From Sphingomonadales bacterium (GTDB lineage: Bacteria > Bacteroidota > Bacteroidia > Flavobacteriales_D > Crocinitomicaceae), in NCBI GenBank assembly GCA_016872115.1, contig VHBC01000019.1, positions 1-44,064 on the forward strand: DNA of 44,064 nucleotides, written 5' to 3'. The notes below the pieces were generated by a model, which was given only the letters and a program-made list of their open reading frames with translations, was not told the origin of the DNA and made no database searches. Positions 1 through 7,681 of the stretch are shown here, piece by piece. Position numbers and translations under genes: made by a program. Every line of letters begins with the position of its first letter. Positions within the stretch are counted from its first letter, which is position 1.

Positions 1-1466
1 GCTTCGCCTTGGAGCACAGCATGAATAAATAAAGCTCTATCTTGTTTGGTGGAAATAATGATATCACCTGGTTTCAACTCGATTTCTTTTTCAACGGTTT
101 CAATTTGGATTTGCGACAATTTAAAATGACCTTCATAGGGTCGACTTGGTGCTTTATAATTTTTTACAATTTGGCAATAAACCGTTTTCTTAACAAAATC
201 AGTAACGACTTCAAACTGCACGCCGTTCATTTTCAAAAAGTCAATAATTTGGCTTTCTTGTCCTCCGACAATATAGCATGCAGGTACCTTGACTGAATCT
301 TGCGGCGTGTAATGATTGTAGTAGGGAATGTATTTCTCGTATGGTTGAGCGCGGTCGTATTCGAGTTGTGCTAGCCCTGTGATCGGATGAATCGGATAAA
401 CGGCTTTGTATCCTTTGAAGCGAATGCTGTCTTTTGGGCTTTCATTTAGTTGATAATTGAATTTGTAGTACGATAGGTGCTGGCCCCAAATTTTTGCTTC
501 GTTTCGAGCACTTTCAATTTGAGCGCTATTATTGATCACATAAGCGATGGTGGCATTCATAAATTGGAGGGTTGCCAAAACGCGTTCTGGGAAAGGTTTA
601 AGCATGTGCGTTTCGACGGTAAACGAAAGGCTATGAAACAAACTTGCATAACCCATAGCGTAGCGCGGTAAATCATTGAAGGCAATGATGCCTTGTTCTG
701 GCGTTTCTCCTTTTAGTTCCACATATGGATAAAGCTCAAAATTTCCAATCTGACAGTATTCCTTGAGTGTTGGAATACAACTTTCATAGGTGAGTTGTTG
801 CATACTTGGCGCCAAGCGCTCTTTCATGGAACTAATGTAGGTAAGGGTATAAGGATAATCTGCGCCATTAGAGACATGGTTATCGATAAAAACATCGGGG
901 TCGAGCGCTTGGAAAATTTTTACAAAAGTGTGGGTATTGACAGCATCCATTTTGGTGAAGTCTCGGTTGAGATCCAAGTTTTTGCTCGAGCCCCGAAACC
1001 CGTATGCTTCTGGTCCGTTTTGATTGGCCCGGCTTGATGACGACCGGTTATACATACCGCCCACGTTAAAGGCAGGAATAAAAGCAATGAGTGGTAAGTC
1101 TGCGCCATCTCTACTTTTTGTGGGTTTACCTGCTCGTATCCATTGCTCCAGCCATATGAGGCAAGCATTGATGCCGTCGGGCTCGCCCGGGTGAATGGCA
1201 TTGTTGATCAAGATGGTGGTAGAAGAACGCGCTTTCTCGAAAGTTTTGGTCGAATCTTTGGCGCCGTTCACCACGCATAAATAAATAGGTTGTCCATGAT
1301 CTGAGGGCCCCATGTTATAGAGCTTGATTTCTTTGTGCTCACGGTCTATTTTCTGCAGCTCGGAAATGAGTTCAGGATAGGTTGGGGAGGTGTTTCCCAT
1401 CCATTTTTGTTGGGCAAAACTGAGTGTGCTTGCTCCAATCGAAACGGCGAATAAAAGTGTTTTCAT
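1..1466 (-). CDS. Secreted M14-family zinc carboxypeptidase (partial, 3' end outside window)
   Basis: I translated this frame by hand; it is open from an ATG at 1466-1464 to the window edge (488 codons, no stop). The N-terminus is a signal peptide ending in SFAQ, so the enzyme is exported to the periplasm or beyond. M14 hallmarks appear in order: zinc ligands in AIHPGEPDG (His and Glu), the substrate-binding NRDF, a third zinc ligand in DNHVSNG, and a probable catalytic Glu in SFTVETHML. M14 enzymes remove C-terminal residues from peptides with a single Zn2+. About 180 residues follow the catalytic Glu and I recognise no domain in them; the true C-terminus, including any T9SS sorting domain, cannot be seen. 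It lies 50 bp downstream of the PorP/SprF gene on the same strand, and a weak TAATTTAG element in that gap could be its own promoter. The family call is firm; substrate specificity is unknown. Confidence 0.88.
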   Translation of the reverse strand, partial: MKTLLFAVSIGASTLSFAQQKWMGNTSPTYPELISELQKIDREHKEIKLYNMGPSDHGQPIYLCVVNGAKDSTKTFEKARSSTTILINNAIHPGEPDGINACLIWLEQWIRAGKPTKSRDGADLPLIAFIPAFNVGGMYNRSSSSRANQNGPEAYGFRGSSKNLDLNRDFTKMDAVNTHTFVKIFQALDPDVFIDNHVSNGADYPYTLTYISSMKERLAPSMQQLTYESCIPTLKEYCQIGNFELYPYVELKGETPEQGIIAFNDLPRYAMGYASLFHSLSFTVETHMLKPFPERVLATLQFMNATIAYVINNSAQIESARNEAKIWGQHLSYYKFNYQLNESPKDSIRFKGYKAVYPIHPITGLAQLEYDRAQPYEKYIPYYNHYTPQDSVKVPACYIVGGQESQIIDFLKMNGVQFEVVTDFVKKTVYCQIVKNYKAPSRPYEGHFKLSQIQIETVEKEIELKPGDIIISTKQDRALFIHAVLQGE

Positions 1467-1516
1467 GTTGCTAAATTACAAAAACGCAATTTGGCAACAG
1501 GTGCGATTGCTTTTGG

Positions 1517-2479
1517 TTAGAAAGAAGGGCAGCTGAGCTTTCGGAAATCGCGCACTGGTTTTTTACATTTGAGGTTGATTCCCAATGACACCTCGTGCGA
1601 GCCGCCACTCACCCCATTACCAATTGGTGAAACCGTTAGGTCATAGCTGTAGCCAATTCTGTATTTATCTGTAGTGAGCCCAACAGTTAAGATGAATGCA
1701 TCTTTGTTGCGGTACCAAGCCCCAATAGTGAAGCTTTCATAGCGCAGGTAAGCGCCAATATTGAGTTGTTGGAAGCCATTTTGATATTGGTAAATGACAT
1801 TTGGTGACAAAAAGGTCGTGCTCGAATAGCGGCCGCGCTGTCCAAGTTTGATATTAGCACCCATGTGGCCAGTAAATTTTATTGGCAATCTGGATTGCCC
1901 AAGAATCAGCGACTCATCAGGACGATTCAAATGATGGAAGGCGCCGCCAAAATAAAAATTCTTGCTAAAACCCACAAATCCTGCCGATACATCGAAGAAG
2001 CCGCGGCGGCCATTGCCGCGTGGCACATCACCGGTCTGATAAATAAAGCCTCTACGCGGATCAATCATGTCGCCAAAGGTGAGTTTACTCCAGTCGAGGT
2101 ATTTCTGATAATACGCCGCTTGGGTTCCGAACATGAGTCTAAATTTCCGATTTACTTTTAAGTAGTACGAGTAACTTGCGCCAATCATAGAAGTTTGAAT
2201 GGTTCCTTGACCTTGTTGATCATGCATTGCCACGAGGCCAACACCACCAGAAATATTTTTAAAGTAGCTGTCGTAAGCGGCTGCATAGGTGATGTAATTG
2301 CCAGTGAGTTGAGGCCATTCGTTTCGGTAATTGAGTGCGACTCTCGGGCAGCCGCTCGAACCAGACAATGCCGGGTTCAAATAGGACGGATTTGAATAAA
2401 ACTGGGTAAACGTGGGGTCCTGGGCACTGGCTGACCATGCACTAACCAAAAATACAGCGGTACAAACTATTTTTTTCAT
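1517..2479 (-). CDS. PorP/SprF-family T9SS outer-membrane protein
   Basis: This 320-residue protein has a signal peptide ending SASAQ, followed at once by the family's N-terminal signature QDPTFTQFYSNPSYLNPALS. The body is alternating amphipathic beta-strands, and the C-terminus carries the family's typical last strand GSHEVSLGINL. PorP/SprF proteins are outer-membrane barrels of the type IX secretion system; SprF in Flavobacterium is needed to export the adhesin SprB, and family members are often paired with large proteins bearing a type B sorting domain. No such cargo gene is next to this one in the window. The gene starts 2 bp after the stop of the anti-sigma/barrel gene, so the sigma factor, the anti-sigma protein and this protein are almost certainly one transcript. 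Family assignment is strong; which T9SS substrate it serves is unknown. Confidence 0.92.
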   Translation of the reverse strand: MKKIVCTAVFLVSAWSASAQDPTFTQFYSNPSYLNPALSGSSGCPRVALNYRNEWPQLTGNYITYAAAYDSYFKNISGGVGLVAMHDQQGQGTIQTSMIGASYSYYLKVNRKFRLMFGTQAAYYQKYLDWSKLTFGDMIDPRRGFIYQTGDVPRGNGRRGFFDVSAGFVGFSKNFYFGGAFHHLNRPDESLILGQSRLPIKFTGHMGANIKLGQRGRYSSTTFLSPNVIYQYQNGFQQLNIGAYLRYESFTIGAWYRNKDAFILTVGLTTDKYRIGYSYDLTVSPIGNGVSGGSHEVSLGINLKCKKPVRDFRKLSCPSF

Positions 2480-2481
2480 GA

Positions 2482-4050
2482 TTACAAACTGATATAACGA
2501 CGCGCTTGGCGACTATTTTGTGAATAAATTCTGAATGTGAGTTGATGCAGAAAACTTGGAGAGTTGACCGTTAAGAGTTGTTGTTGACAACTCTGTAAGA
2601 GGAGGGCGGTATGTCTTCCAAAATAACCAATAGCGGCTTGGTATTGTTGGTTATTTCCCATGTTGAGTCCAAATTGCCATTTGTTGATGTTCAATTGAAC
2701 ACCTGCATGGAATTGCGTTTGGAGCCGGTTGCTGGTAAAGAGTAAGTATGGGGAGAGGCGCATTTTTTCATTTCGCGAAGCATATTGAGTACCAAGCGCA
2801 AGTGTGAGTTGTTGGGGTGCCCGGCTATTTTGCGGATTTTGTTCATTACCCATTGCGTAGTCAAAATGCTTAAATACATTTTCTAGTTGAGCGCTTGCAA
2901 AAAGAATAGGGGTCTGGACGGCTAAGCTAAGATCGAGGTCGCGGTAAAACAAGCGACGTCCTATGCCTTGAGTAGAGTCAATATTGATTTCACGTAAGTC
3001 TGAATTTTGGAATTCGATAAAAGAAAGTTGCTCAAGTTTAGCAGAATTCACCTGACGTGAACCCATGCGAAATCGGGCTGCAGGTTCGATAATAAGCTGA
3101 CGGGTCAACATGAGTTTTGGCGCTGCAATAAAACCGATTTCAAAGTCTGTAATAGCTGCGCCAGCGTATTGCATGTAATTGGCTTGTAATCCAAAACCAG
3201 CCTTTAAATTCCTAGCATAACCGTCCAGACTGATACGCTGCCCTAGTAAGGCTTGTTCTTGTTGGGTGCCGGTACGTGCCATACTAGCGCTTTGGAAGCG
3301 CGTCTGGGATTGAGAACCTACACTGCTGATATTGGCATCTATGTTGGACTTTCCAGGCAATAGCAAATCATAGGACTGGTTATTTGATAATCCGAGTTCT
3401 TTTTGGGCAAATTGACTCATGCGCTGAATAGCCGGCCAGTGGTAGTTTTTGTTGCGATTGTTTTCCACTTCAATACCCGCCAAATACTCAAAGCGAAGGT
3501 CGGTGCGGTAGCCATTGATCAGGTTTGGAAATCGCAAAGAGAGTAGATCGTTTTCCGTAGTTGTAGTTGTAAAGGTAGAGGTAGTAGAAGAAGAGAACAG
3601 AGAAACAGGTGTGATTTGGAGATTTGGAAAATTGTCAGCTACGAAAGTTGATGTTGTCGTTAAAAGTGGCGCTGCTTGGATTGGTGTGAAGTGTTTCTTT
3701 TGCTGATTCAGGTTCTTTAAAATTGAAGGTTTAGCGGCATACATCTTTGCCGCGCTAGCAACGTGTGCTTCTTGCTTGAAGGTGTAACTCCAGGCGAATA
3801 AAAGTACGAGTAGGGCAGCCGCTGCGTAATAATAGTTTTGGCTGAATTTCCTTTTGTGATACAATGCTGCCTTGGGCTCAAATGTAATGGGCGCCGCTGT
3901 ATAGCTGGTTTGTTCCCAGGCGTCTTGCTCTAGGCTCAGCTCGGGGTTTTGGGCAAAAAATTGATCGAGCAATTCTTGCTGTTCTTGGCTTAGATTTCCT
4001 TCTACGGAATCAAATAGCCATTGATCTAGGTTGTCTAAAGTTGGTTTCAT
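2482..4050 (-). CDS. Predicted dual-membrane-spanning anti-sigma factor with a C-terminal PorP/SprF-like barrel
   Basis: The 522-residue protein has four parts. Residues 1-50 are acidic, with DNLDQWLFDSVEGNLS and a following helix that resemble the N-terminal anti-sigma region of Bacteroidota membrane proteins. Residues 73-90 form one hydrophobic inner-membrane helix preceded by basic residues. Residues 91-270 are a Ser/Thr/Gln-rich periplasmic linker with runs such as TSTFTTTTT. Residues 280-508 align nearly column by column with the neighbouring PorP/SprF: NLKAGFGLQA against NISGGVGLVA, and the end HQLTFRI against HEVSLGI. There is no cleavable signal peptide. Its ATG overlaps the sigma factor stop by 4 bp (ATGA), as expected of a sigma/anti-sigma pair. 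Proteins of this architecture (Dma) have, to my recollection, been described in Bacteroides; the PorP-type barrel is what stands out. Barrel formation and anti-sigma activity are inferred from sequence. Confidence 0.75.
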   Translation of the reverse strand: MKPTLDNLDQWLFDSVEGNLSQEQQELLDQFFAQNPELSLEQDAWEQTSYTAAPITFEPKAALYHKRKFSQNYYYAAAALLVLLFAWSYTFKQEAHVASAAKMYAAKPSILKNLNQQKKHFTPIQAAPLLTTTSTFVADNFPNLQITPVSLFSSSTTSTFTTTTTENDLLSLRFPNLINGYRTDLRFEYLAGIEVENNRNKNYHWPAIQRMSQFAQKELGLSNNQSYDLLLPGKSNIDANISSVGSQSQTRFQSASMARTGTQQEQALLGQRISLDGYARNLKAGFGLQANYMQYAGAAITDFEIGFIAAPKLMLTRQLIIEPAARFRMGSRQVNSAKLEQLSFIEFQNSDLREINIDSTQGIGRRLFYRDLDLSLAVQTPILFASAQLENVFKHFDYAMGNEQNPQNSRAPQQLTLALGTQYASRNEKMRLSPYLLFTSNRLQTQFHAGVQLNINKWQFGLNMGNNQQYQAAIGYFGRHTALLLQSCQQQLLTVNSPSFLHQLTFRIYSQNSRQARRYISL

Positions 4051-4553
4051 GAAGCCAATACAAATTGTCCTTTAATGCGTTTTTTAACTTTGAGCCTCGC
4101 TCTAAAAAGATATACCTTCACTTGGGCTTCTGTCAAAGACAGCAGCTCGCCAATTTCTTGATAGGCGTATCCTTCGAGGTCTCGAAGCAACAAGATGCTT
4201 TTTTGCAGCGGAGGCAAATCGGCGACCAAGAGGGCAATTAGCTGTTGGTTTTCGAATTGTTTTTCACTGCTCTGCGTTTGTTTCCAATACAAAGAATCGA
4301 GGTGTTGTTGCCTGATTTTATTGCGTTTGACCTGATTGAGCATCAGGTGGTTGGCGCAAGTAAATAACCACGATTTGGCCTTTTCTACTGGAACCTGTTT
4401 CTTGTTGATCCACAATTTTTCAAAGCAATCTTGTACGGTATCGCGTGCGGGCTCTACATCTCTAATGAAATGCAAGCAAAACCTGAACAGCGTATCGCTG
4501 TGTTGGTCCACGCAGGTATTGTAGTCGTTGCGGTTCAAAATTGTGTCTGGCAA
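4047..4553 (-). CDS. ECF-family RNA polymerase sigma factor
   Basis: At 168 residues this has the usual size and two-domain layout of extracytoplasmic-function sigma factors. Region 2 spans about residues 11-80 (acidic VQDCFEKLW, then KSWLFTCANHLMLNQVKR). Region 4 spans about residues 110-160, with LPPLQKSILLLRDLEGYAYQEI and the recognition helix TEAQVKVYLFRARLKVKK. It would direct RNA polymerase to a dedicated promoter when released from its anti-sigma factor. It is the first gene of the unit, overlaps the anti-sigma/barrel gene by 4 bp and is followed by PorP/SprF, so envelope or T9SS genes are plausible targets (inference). Its upstream region holds two perfect inverted repeats, which could be an autoregulatory site. 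Confidence 0.93.
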   Translation of the reverse strand: MPDTILNRNDYNTCVDQHSDTLFRFCLHFIRDVEPARDTVQDCFEKLWINKKQVPVEKAKSWLFTCANHLMLNQVKRNKIRQQHLDSLYWKQTQSSEKQFENQQLIALLVADLPPLQKSILLLRDLEGYAYQEIGELLSLTEAQVKVYLFRARLKVKKRIKGQFVLAS

Positions 4554-4573
4554 TAGAACAATTTGTTGGTCGC

Positions 4574-4597
4574 AAAAGTTACAAGTGGATAACTTTT
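4574..4597. promoter_or_regulatory. Perfect 8-bp inverted repeat upstream of the ECF sigma gene
   Basis: The arms AAAAGTTA (4574-4581) and TAACTTTT (4590-4597) are exact reverse complements separated by 8 bp. The element ends 21 bp before the sigma factor ATG. On the minus strand its inner arm gives TAACTTTTG, close to the Bacteroidota -7 element but with a 3-base rather than 2-base gap. It could be an operator, an ECF promoter or a short mRNA hairpin; I cannot tell which from sequence. Confidence 0.4.
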
Positions 4598-4614
4598 ACT
4601 ACAGAAAATTACGA

Positions 4615-4635
4615 TTTTTTTATGGGATAAAAAAA
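4615..4635. repeat. AT-only 9-bp perfect inverted repeat between the NrtR-like and sigma genes
   Basis: TTTTTTTAT (4615-4623) and ATAAAAAAA (4627-4635) are exact reverse complements around GGG. It begins 8 bp after the stop of the minus-strand regulator gene. It may work as a weak terminator for that gene, but the stem contains only A-U pairs, so termination is uncertain. Confidence 0.3.
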
Positions 4636-4642
4636 TGAGCCT

Positions 4643-5398
4643 TTAAAACCCGAAGTTATCGAAGCCGGTTTGAGTGAGTTCTTGGTATTTTTCTTCGTTG
4701 AATTCGTAAAGCAAAGATGGCTTGTGTGGGACGCCACGTTGTTTTTCTCGTAGGCTAGATAGAATGTTTAGTTTTTGGATTTTTCGTCGGAAATTGCGTT
4801 TGTCCAGTGGTTTGTCTAAGATAGATTCGTAAAGACGGTGCAACTGACTTAGCGTGAATTTTTGAGGCAAAAGGTTAAAACCAATAGGCTGAATTTTGAT
4901 TTTTTGCTTGAGCTTGTCTTTGGCTGCTTGCAAAATTTCATAATGATCAAAAGCCAATTCGGTTATTTGATTGACAGGCACCCAATCGGCGTTTTTGGCA
5001 AAAGAAGAGGCCTGTGGTTTGTAGTGGGACATGGGCACAAGTGTATAGTACGCCACGGTTATTACGCGGGCTTCAGGTTCTGCACGGATGCTTTTGAGCC
5101 ACTCGCGGTCAGACTCTTTAAGGATGCGATCTGGGTCACCGAATGCGCCAACTTGCTCGAGATAAATATTGTTGAGTCCAGTGAGTTCGTCGAGCACCCT
5201 GTTTGCAGCCATGTCTAGGTTTTCGTTATCGTAGATGAGGTTGCCTGGTAGTGCCAAACGCGGTCCAAAAGCAGAGGAGATTTCGCCGCGATCGATGAGC
5301 AACACGGTGAGTTGTTCGAGGTCAAAACCAAAAATAACGCAGTCTACCGAGACGTTTGGATTGAGTTCTGAATTGAAATTTTTTGGTTTGTGCTGCAC
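4643..5398 (-). CDS. NrtR-type transcriptional regulator (degenerate Nudix domain plus winged helix)
   Basis: The 251-residue protein has an N-terminal Nudix-fold domain (about residues 14-150) and a C-terminal winged-helix domain (about 165-245, with SQLHRLYESIL and NFRRKIQKLNIL). The Nudix box GNLIYDNENLDMAANRVLDE keeps the Gly and Arg, but two catalytic Glu positions are replaced (by Val and Leu, followed by TGL), so hydrolysis is unlikely. That is the pattern of NrtR-family regulators, which use the dead domain to bind a ligand; in Bacteroidota, members of this family control sugar pathways (AraR of Bacteroides is an example). It is divergent from the maltodextrin operon, which it probably controls together with itself. 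The effector, perhaps a sugar phosphate, is not known. Confidence 0.85.
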   Translation of the reverse strand: MQHKPKNFNSELNPNVSVDCVIFGFDLEQLTVLLIDRGEISSAFGPRLALPGNLIYDNENLDMAANRVLDELTGLNNIYLEQVGAFGDPDRILKESDREWLKSIRAEPEARVITVAYYTLVPMSHYKPQASSFAKNADWVPVNQITELAFDHYEILQAAKDKLKQKIKIQPIGFNLLPQKFTLSQLHRLYESILDKPLDKRNFRRKIQKLNILSSLREKQRGVPHKPSLLYEFNEEKYQELTQTGFDNFGF

Positions 5399-5412
5399 GT
5401 ATGAAGTATTAT

Positions 5413-5428
5413 CTATATATTTGGATAG
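5413..5428. promoter_or_regulatory. Candidate regulator operator between face-to-face promoters
   Basis: The stretch CTAT (5413-5416) ... ATAG (5425-5428) is a short imperfect dyad that overlaps the plus-strand -7 candidate at 5416-5423 and lies in the predicted leader of the minus-strand regulator gene. Binding here could shut both promoters. The dyad is short, so confidence is low. Confidence 0.25.
5416..5423 (+). promoter_or_regulatory. -7 promoter element TATATTTG for the maltodextrin operon
   Basis: The eight bases match the Bacteroidota TAnnTTTG consensus and would start transcription near 5430, about 40 bp before the kinase ATG at 5471. The nearest upstream TTTG (5387-5390) is 25 bp away, longer than usual, so only the -7 part is well supported. 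Confidence 0.4.
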
Positions 5429-5441
5429 TGTAAAATTGACA

Positions 5442-5449
5442 CAAAGCTA
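5442..5449 (-). promoter_or_regulatory. -7 promoter element TAGCTTTG for the NrtR-like regulator gene
   Basis: On the minus strand this matches TAnnTTTG exactly. A TTG lies 15 bp upstream. It predicts a leader of about 38 bases before the regulator ATG at 5398 and a start site within a few bases of that of the opposing operon. Confidence 0.4.
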
Positions 5450-5470
5450 ACATTCACTCTATAACAACTT

Positions 5471-6334
5471 ATGTATTTCATTATTGAAAGTGGTTCTACC
5501 AAAAGCGATTGGGTATTAGTACACAACAAAAATAACCAAAGTTTTTTTTCAACAATGGGCTTTAATCCATATTTTCATTCAGCGGATATTATTGAGGCTG
5601 AGTTGAAGAAAAACGCAGACATTATGAAAGTAGTTCCTTCCATTAAAGGAATTTACTTTTACGGGGCTGGCTGTTCAAGTCCAGAACTCAATGAAATTGT
5701 CGAAGAGGGCTTAAAAAGAATTTTTCCAACAGCCTCTATTTTAGTTGAGCACGACCTTTTGGCTTGTGCCTATGCTACCTATTCGGGTAAACCGGGCATT
5801 TCTTGTATCATCGGTACTGGCAGCAATTCATGTTATTTTGATGGTCAAAATCTTTTGGAGGAAGTTCCGGCTTTGGGCTACGTTCTCGGAGATGAAGGCA
5901 GCGGCAGTTATTTCGGCAAACAATTGTTATCCGCCTTCTTGTATCATCATTTACCCCGAGACATCGAAGCTGATTTTATTGCGACTTATCAATTAGACAA
6001 AGATCAAATTGTAGATAGGGTGTATCGTGAGCACAATGCCAATGTATTTATCGCTTCTTTTATGCCTTTTATTGCAAAGTACAAAGCTCATCCTTTCTTT
6101 TCAGAAATGGTATACAAAGGCTTCAAGCATTTCATGCAAGTGCATGTATGTTGTTACGACAACTACAAAGAAACAGAAGTGCATTTTGTTGGTTCACTTT
6201 CCAAAATTTTTGAGAAAGAATTAGATAAAGCTGCAGCCGAACTTGGCATACAAATTGCCTCTATTGTTCAAAAACCAGTTATTGGATTGGTGAATTACCA
6301 CCTTCAATACATTCTCAAAACTGTAAATGCTTAA
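5471..6334 (+). CDS. BadF/BadG-type sugar kinase, N-acetylglucosamine kinase-like
   Basis: This 287-residue protein belongs to the ASKHA fold. It has a phosphate-1 motif ESGSTKSDW at the N-terminus, a phosphate-2 motif IGTGSNS near residue 116 and an adenosine-side GDEGSGSYFGK near residue 142. Its length and these motifs match bacterial N-acetylglucosamine/glucosamine kinase-like proteins. It is the first gene of the maltodextrin operon, 3 bp before the GH13 gene. Because maltose phosphorolysis releases free glucose, a plausible role is to phosphorylate that glucose; GlcNAc or glucosamine kinase activity is the family default. Catalysis on glucose is an inference from position only. Confidence 0.82.
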   Translation: MYFIIESGSTKSDWVLVHNKNNQSFFSTMGFNPYFHSADIIEAELKKNADIMKVVPSIKGIYFYGAGCSSPELNEIVEEGLKRIFPTASILVEHDLLACAYATYSGKPGISCIIGTGSNSCYFDGQNLLEEVPALGYVLGDEGSGSYFGKQLLSAFLYHHLPRDIEADFIATYQLDKDQIVDRVYREHNANVFIASFMPFIAKYKAHPFFSEMVYKGFKHFMQVHVCCYDNYKETEVHFVGSLSKIFEKELDKAAAELGIQIASIVQKPVIGLVNYHLQYILKTVNA

Positions 6335-6337
6335 ATC

Positions 6338-7660
6338 ATGAAATCACTCATTCTTACCTTATTATTCGGCCTCATATCCCTTCAAGCAGCTGCTCAATTA
6401 AAAACGCCTGAGTGGGTTAAAAGCGCCACTATCTATGAAGTAAACGTGAGACAGTTTTCTCCGGAAGGCAATTTTGCCGGCGTTCAGGCCCAATTGCCGC
6501 GGCTCAAAGAAATGGGTGTGGACATCATTTGGCTGATGCCAATTCACCCCATCGGAGAATTGAATCGAAAAGGTTCTCTTGGAAGTTATTATGCCGTTCG
6601 CGATTACCGAGAAGTTAACCCCGAATTCGGTAGCCACGAAGATTTTGCCGCAATGGTCAATGCTGCACACGAACTCGGTATTAAAGTCATTTTAGATTGG
6701 GTAGCCAATCATACCTCACCAGACCACGTCTGGATCCAACAAGGTCACAAAGATTGGTATACTTTAGACGCCAATGGCAATGTACAACCTACGCTTGGCA
6801 CGGACTGGACTGACGTCGCCGACCTCAATTTTGATAATAAAGCCATGCGCCAAGAAATGATCAATTGTATGGCAGGATGGGTTCGAGACTATGACATCGA
6901 CGGTTACCGTTGTGATGTTGCGGGTTGGGTACCAATTGATTTCTGGAAAGAAGCCCGCACTGCATTGGATGAGATTAAACCGGTTTTCATGTTGGCCGAA
7001 GCTGAAGGAAACGAGTTATACCAAGCTTTCGAAATGACCTACGGCTGGGAGTTACACCATATTATGAACGATATTGCTCAAGGTAAAAAGAATGCTGCGG
7101 CAATTCATGAATTTTTTGCCAAACCAGCACTTCCAAATAATGGTTTTCAAATGAATTTCACCTCAAATCACGACGAAAATTCTTGGAATGGTACAGAGAT
7201 GGAGCGTTTGGGCGACGCCAGACTCTGTTTTGCCGTTTTTGCAGCCACTATTGACGGCATGCCTTTAGTTTATAACGGTCAAGAAACTTCTCTAGACAGA
7301 CGCCTCAAATTCTTTGAGAAAGATCCGATTGTGTGGCGTAAAATGGATTTGGTTCCTTTTTATCAAACTTTATTGAACTTACATCAAACGCATCCTGCAC
7401 TAATCGTGGCTAAAGGTCAAACTAAACCGCGTTTCTTGACAAAAAACACCGACAAAAGCACCTTGGCTTATGTAAGAGAATCAGGCGATCGAAAGGTACT
7501 TGTTGTGCTCAACCTAAGTGCAAAAGAGCAAACTGTTGTGCTCAAAGATCCGAGCGTTGCGGGTAAATACCAAAATTTATTCTCAGGTCAAGCACTCACC
7601 ATAAAAGTCAATCACCAAGAAAAACTTGCTCCTTGGGGTTACGCCGTATACGTTCGTTAA
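6338..7660 (+). CDS. GH13 alpha-amylase-family glycosidase, periplasmic
   Basis: The 440-residue protein begins with a signal peptide ending QAAAQ. The TIM-barrel motifs of GH13 are all present: region I DWVANHTS (residues 120-127), region II GYRCDVAGW with nucleophile Asp193, region III LAEAEG with acid/base Glu221, and region IV SNHDEN with Asp279. A short beta-sandwich C-terminal domain follows from about residue 365. It cleaves alpha-1,4 glucans; at this size and with no sorting domain it is probably a periplasmic maltodextrin hydrolase that shortens imported oligosaccharides. It lies between the kinase (3-bp gap) and the MFS transporter (21-bp gap). Exact specificity, such as neopullulanase or maltogenic, cannot be read from sequence alone. 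Confidence 0.93.
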   Translation: MKSLILTLLFGLISLQAAAQLKTPEWVKSATIYEVNVRQFSPEGNFAGVQAQLPRLKEMGVDIIWLMPIHPIGELNRKGSLGSYYAVRDYREVNPEFGSHEDFAAMVNAAHELGIKVILDWVANHTSPDHVWIQQGHKDWYTLDANGNVQPTLGTDWTDVADLNFDNKAMRQEMINCMAGWVRDYDIDGYRCDVAGWVPIDFWKEARTALDEIKPVFMLAEAEGNELYQAFEMTYGWELHHIMNDIAQGKKNAAAIHEFFAKPALPNNGFQMNFTSNHDENSWNGTEMERLGDARLCFAVFAATIDGMPLVYNGQETSLDRRLKFFEKDPIVWRKMDLVPFYQTLLNLHQTHPALIVAKGQTKPRFLTKNTDKSTLAYVRESGDRKVLVVLNLSAKEQTVVLKDPSVAGKYQNLFSGQALTIKVNHQEKLAPWGYAVYVR

Positions 7661-7681
7661 TTTTTTTAACGTAAACCAACT

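Noticed and set aside
1865..2161. 98-codon open frame on the plus strand within the PorP/SprF gene
   Set aside because: A shadow of the opposite-strand gene; the translation has no recognisable features.
3515..3706. Plus-strand frame rich in Val opposite the Thr-rich linker
   Set aside because: It arises from the repetitive ACT/ACA codons of the anti-sigma linker on the other strand.
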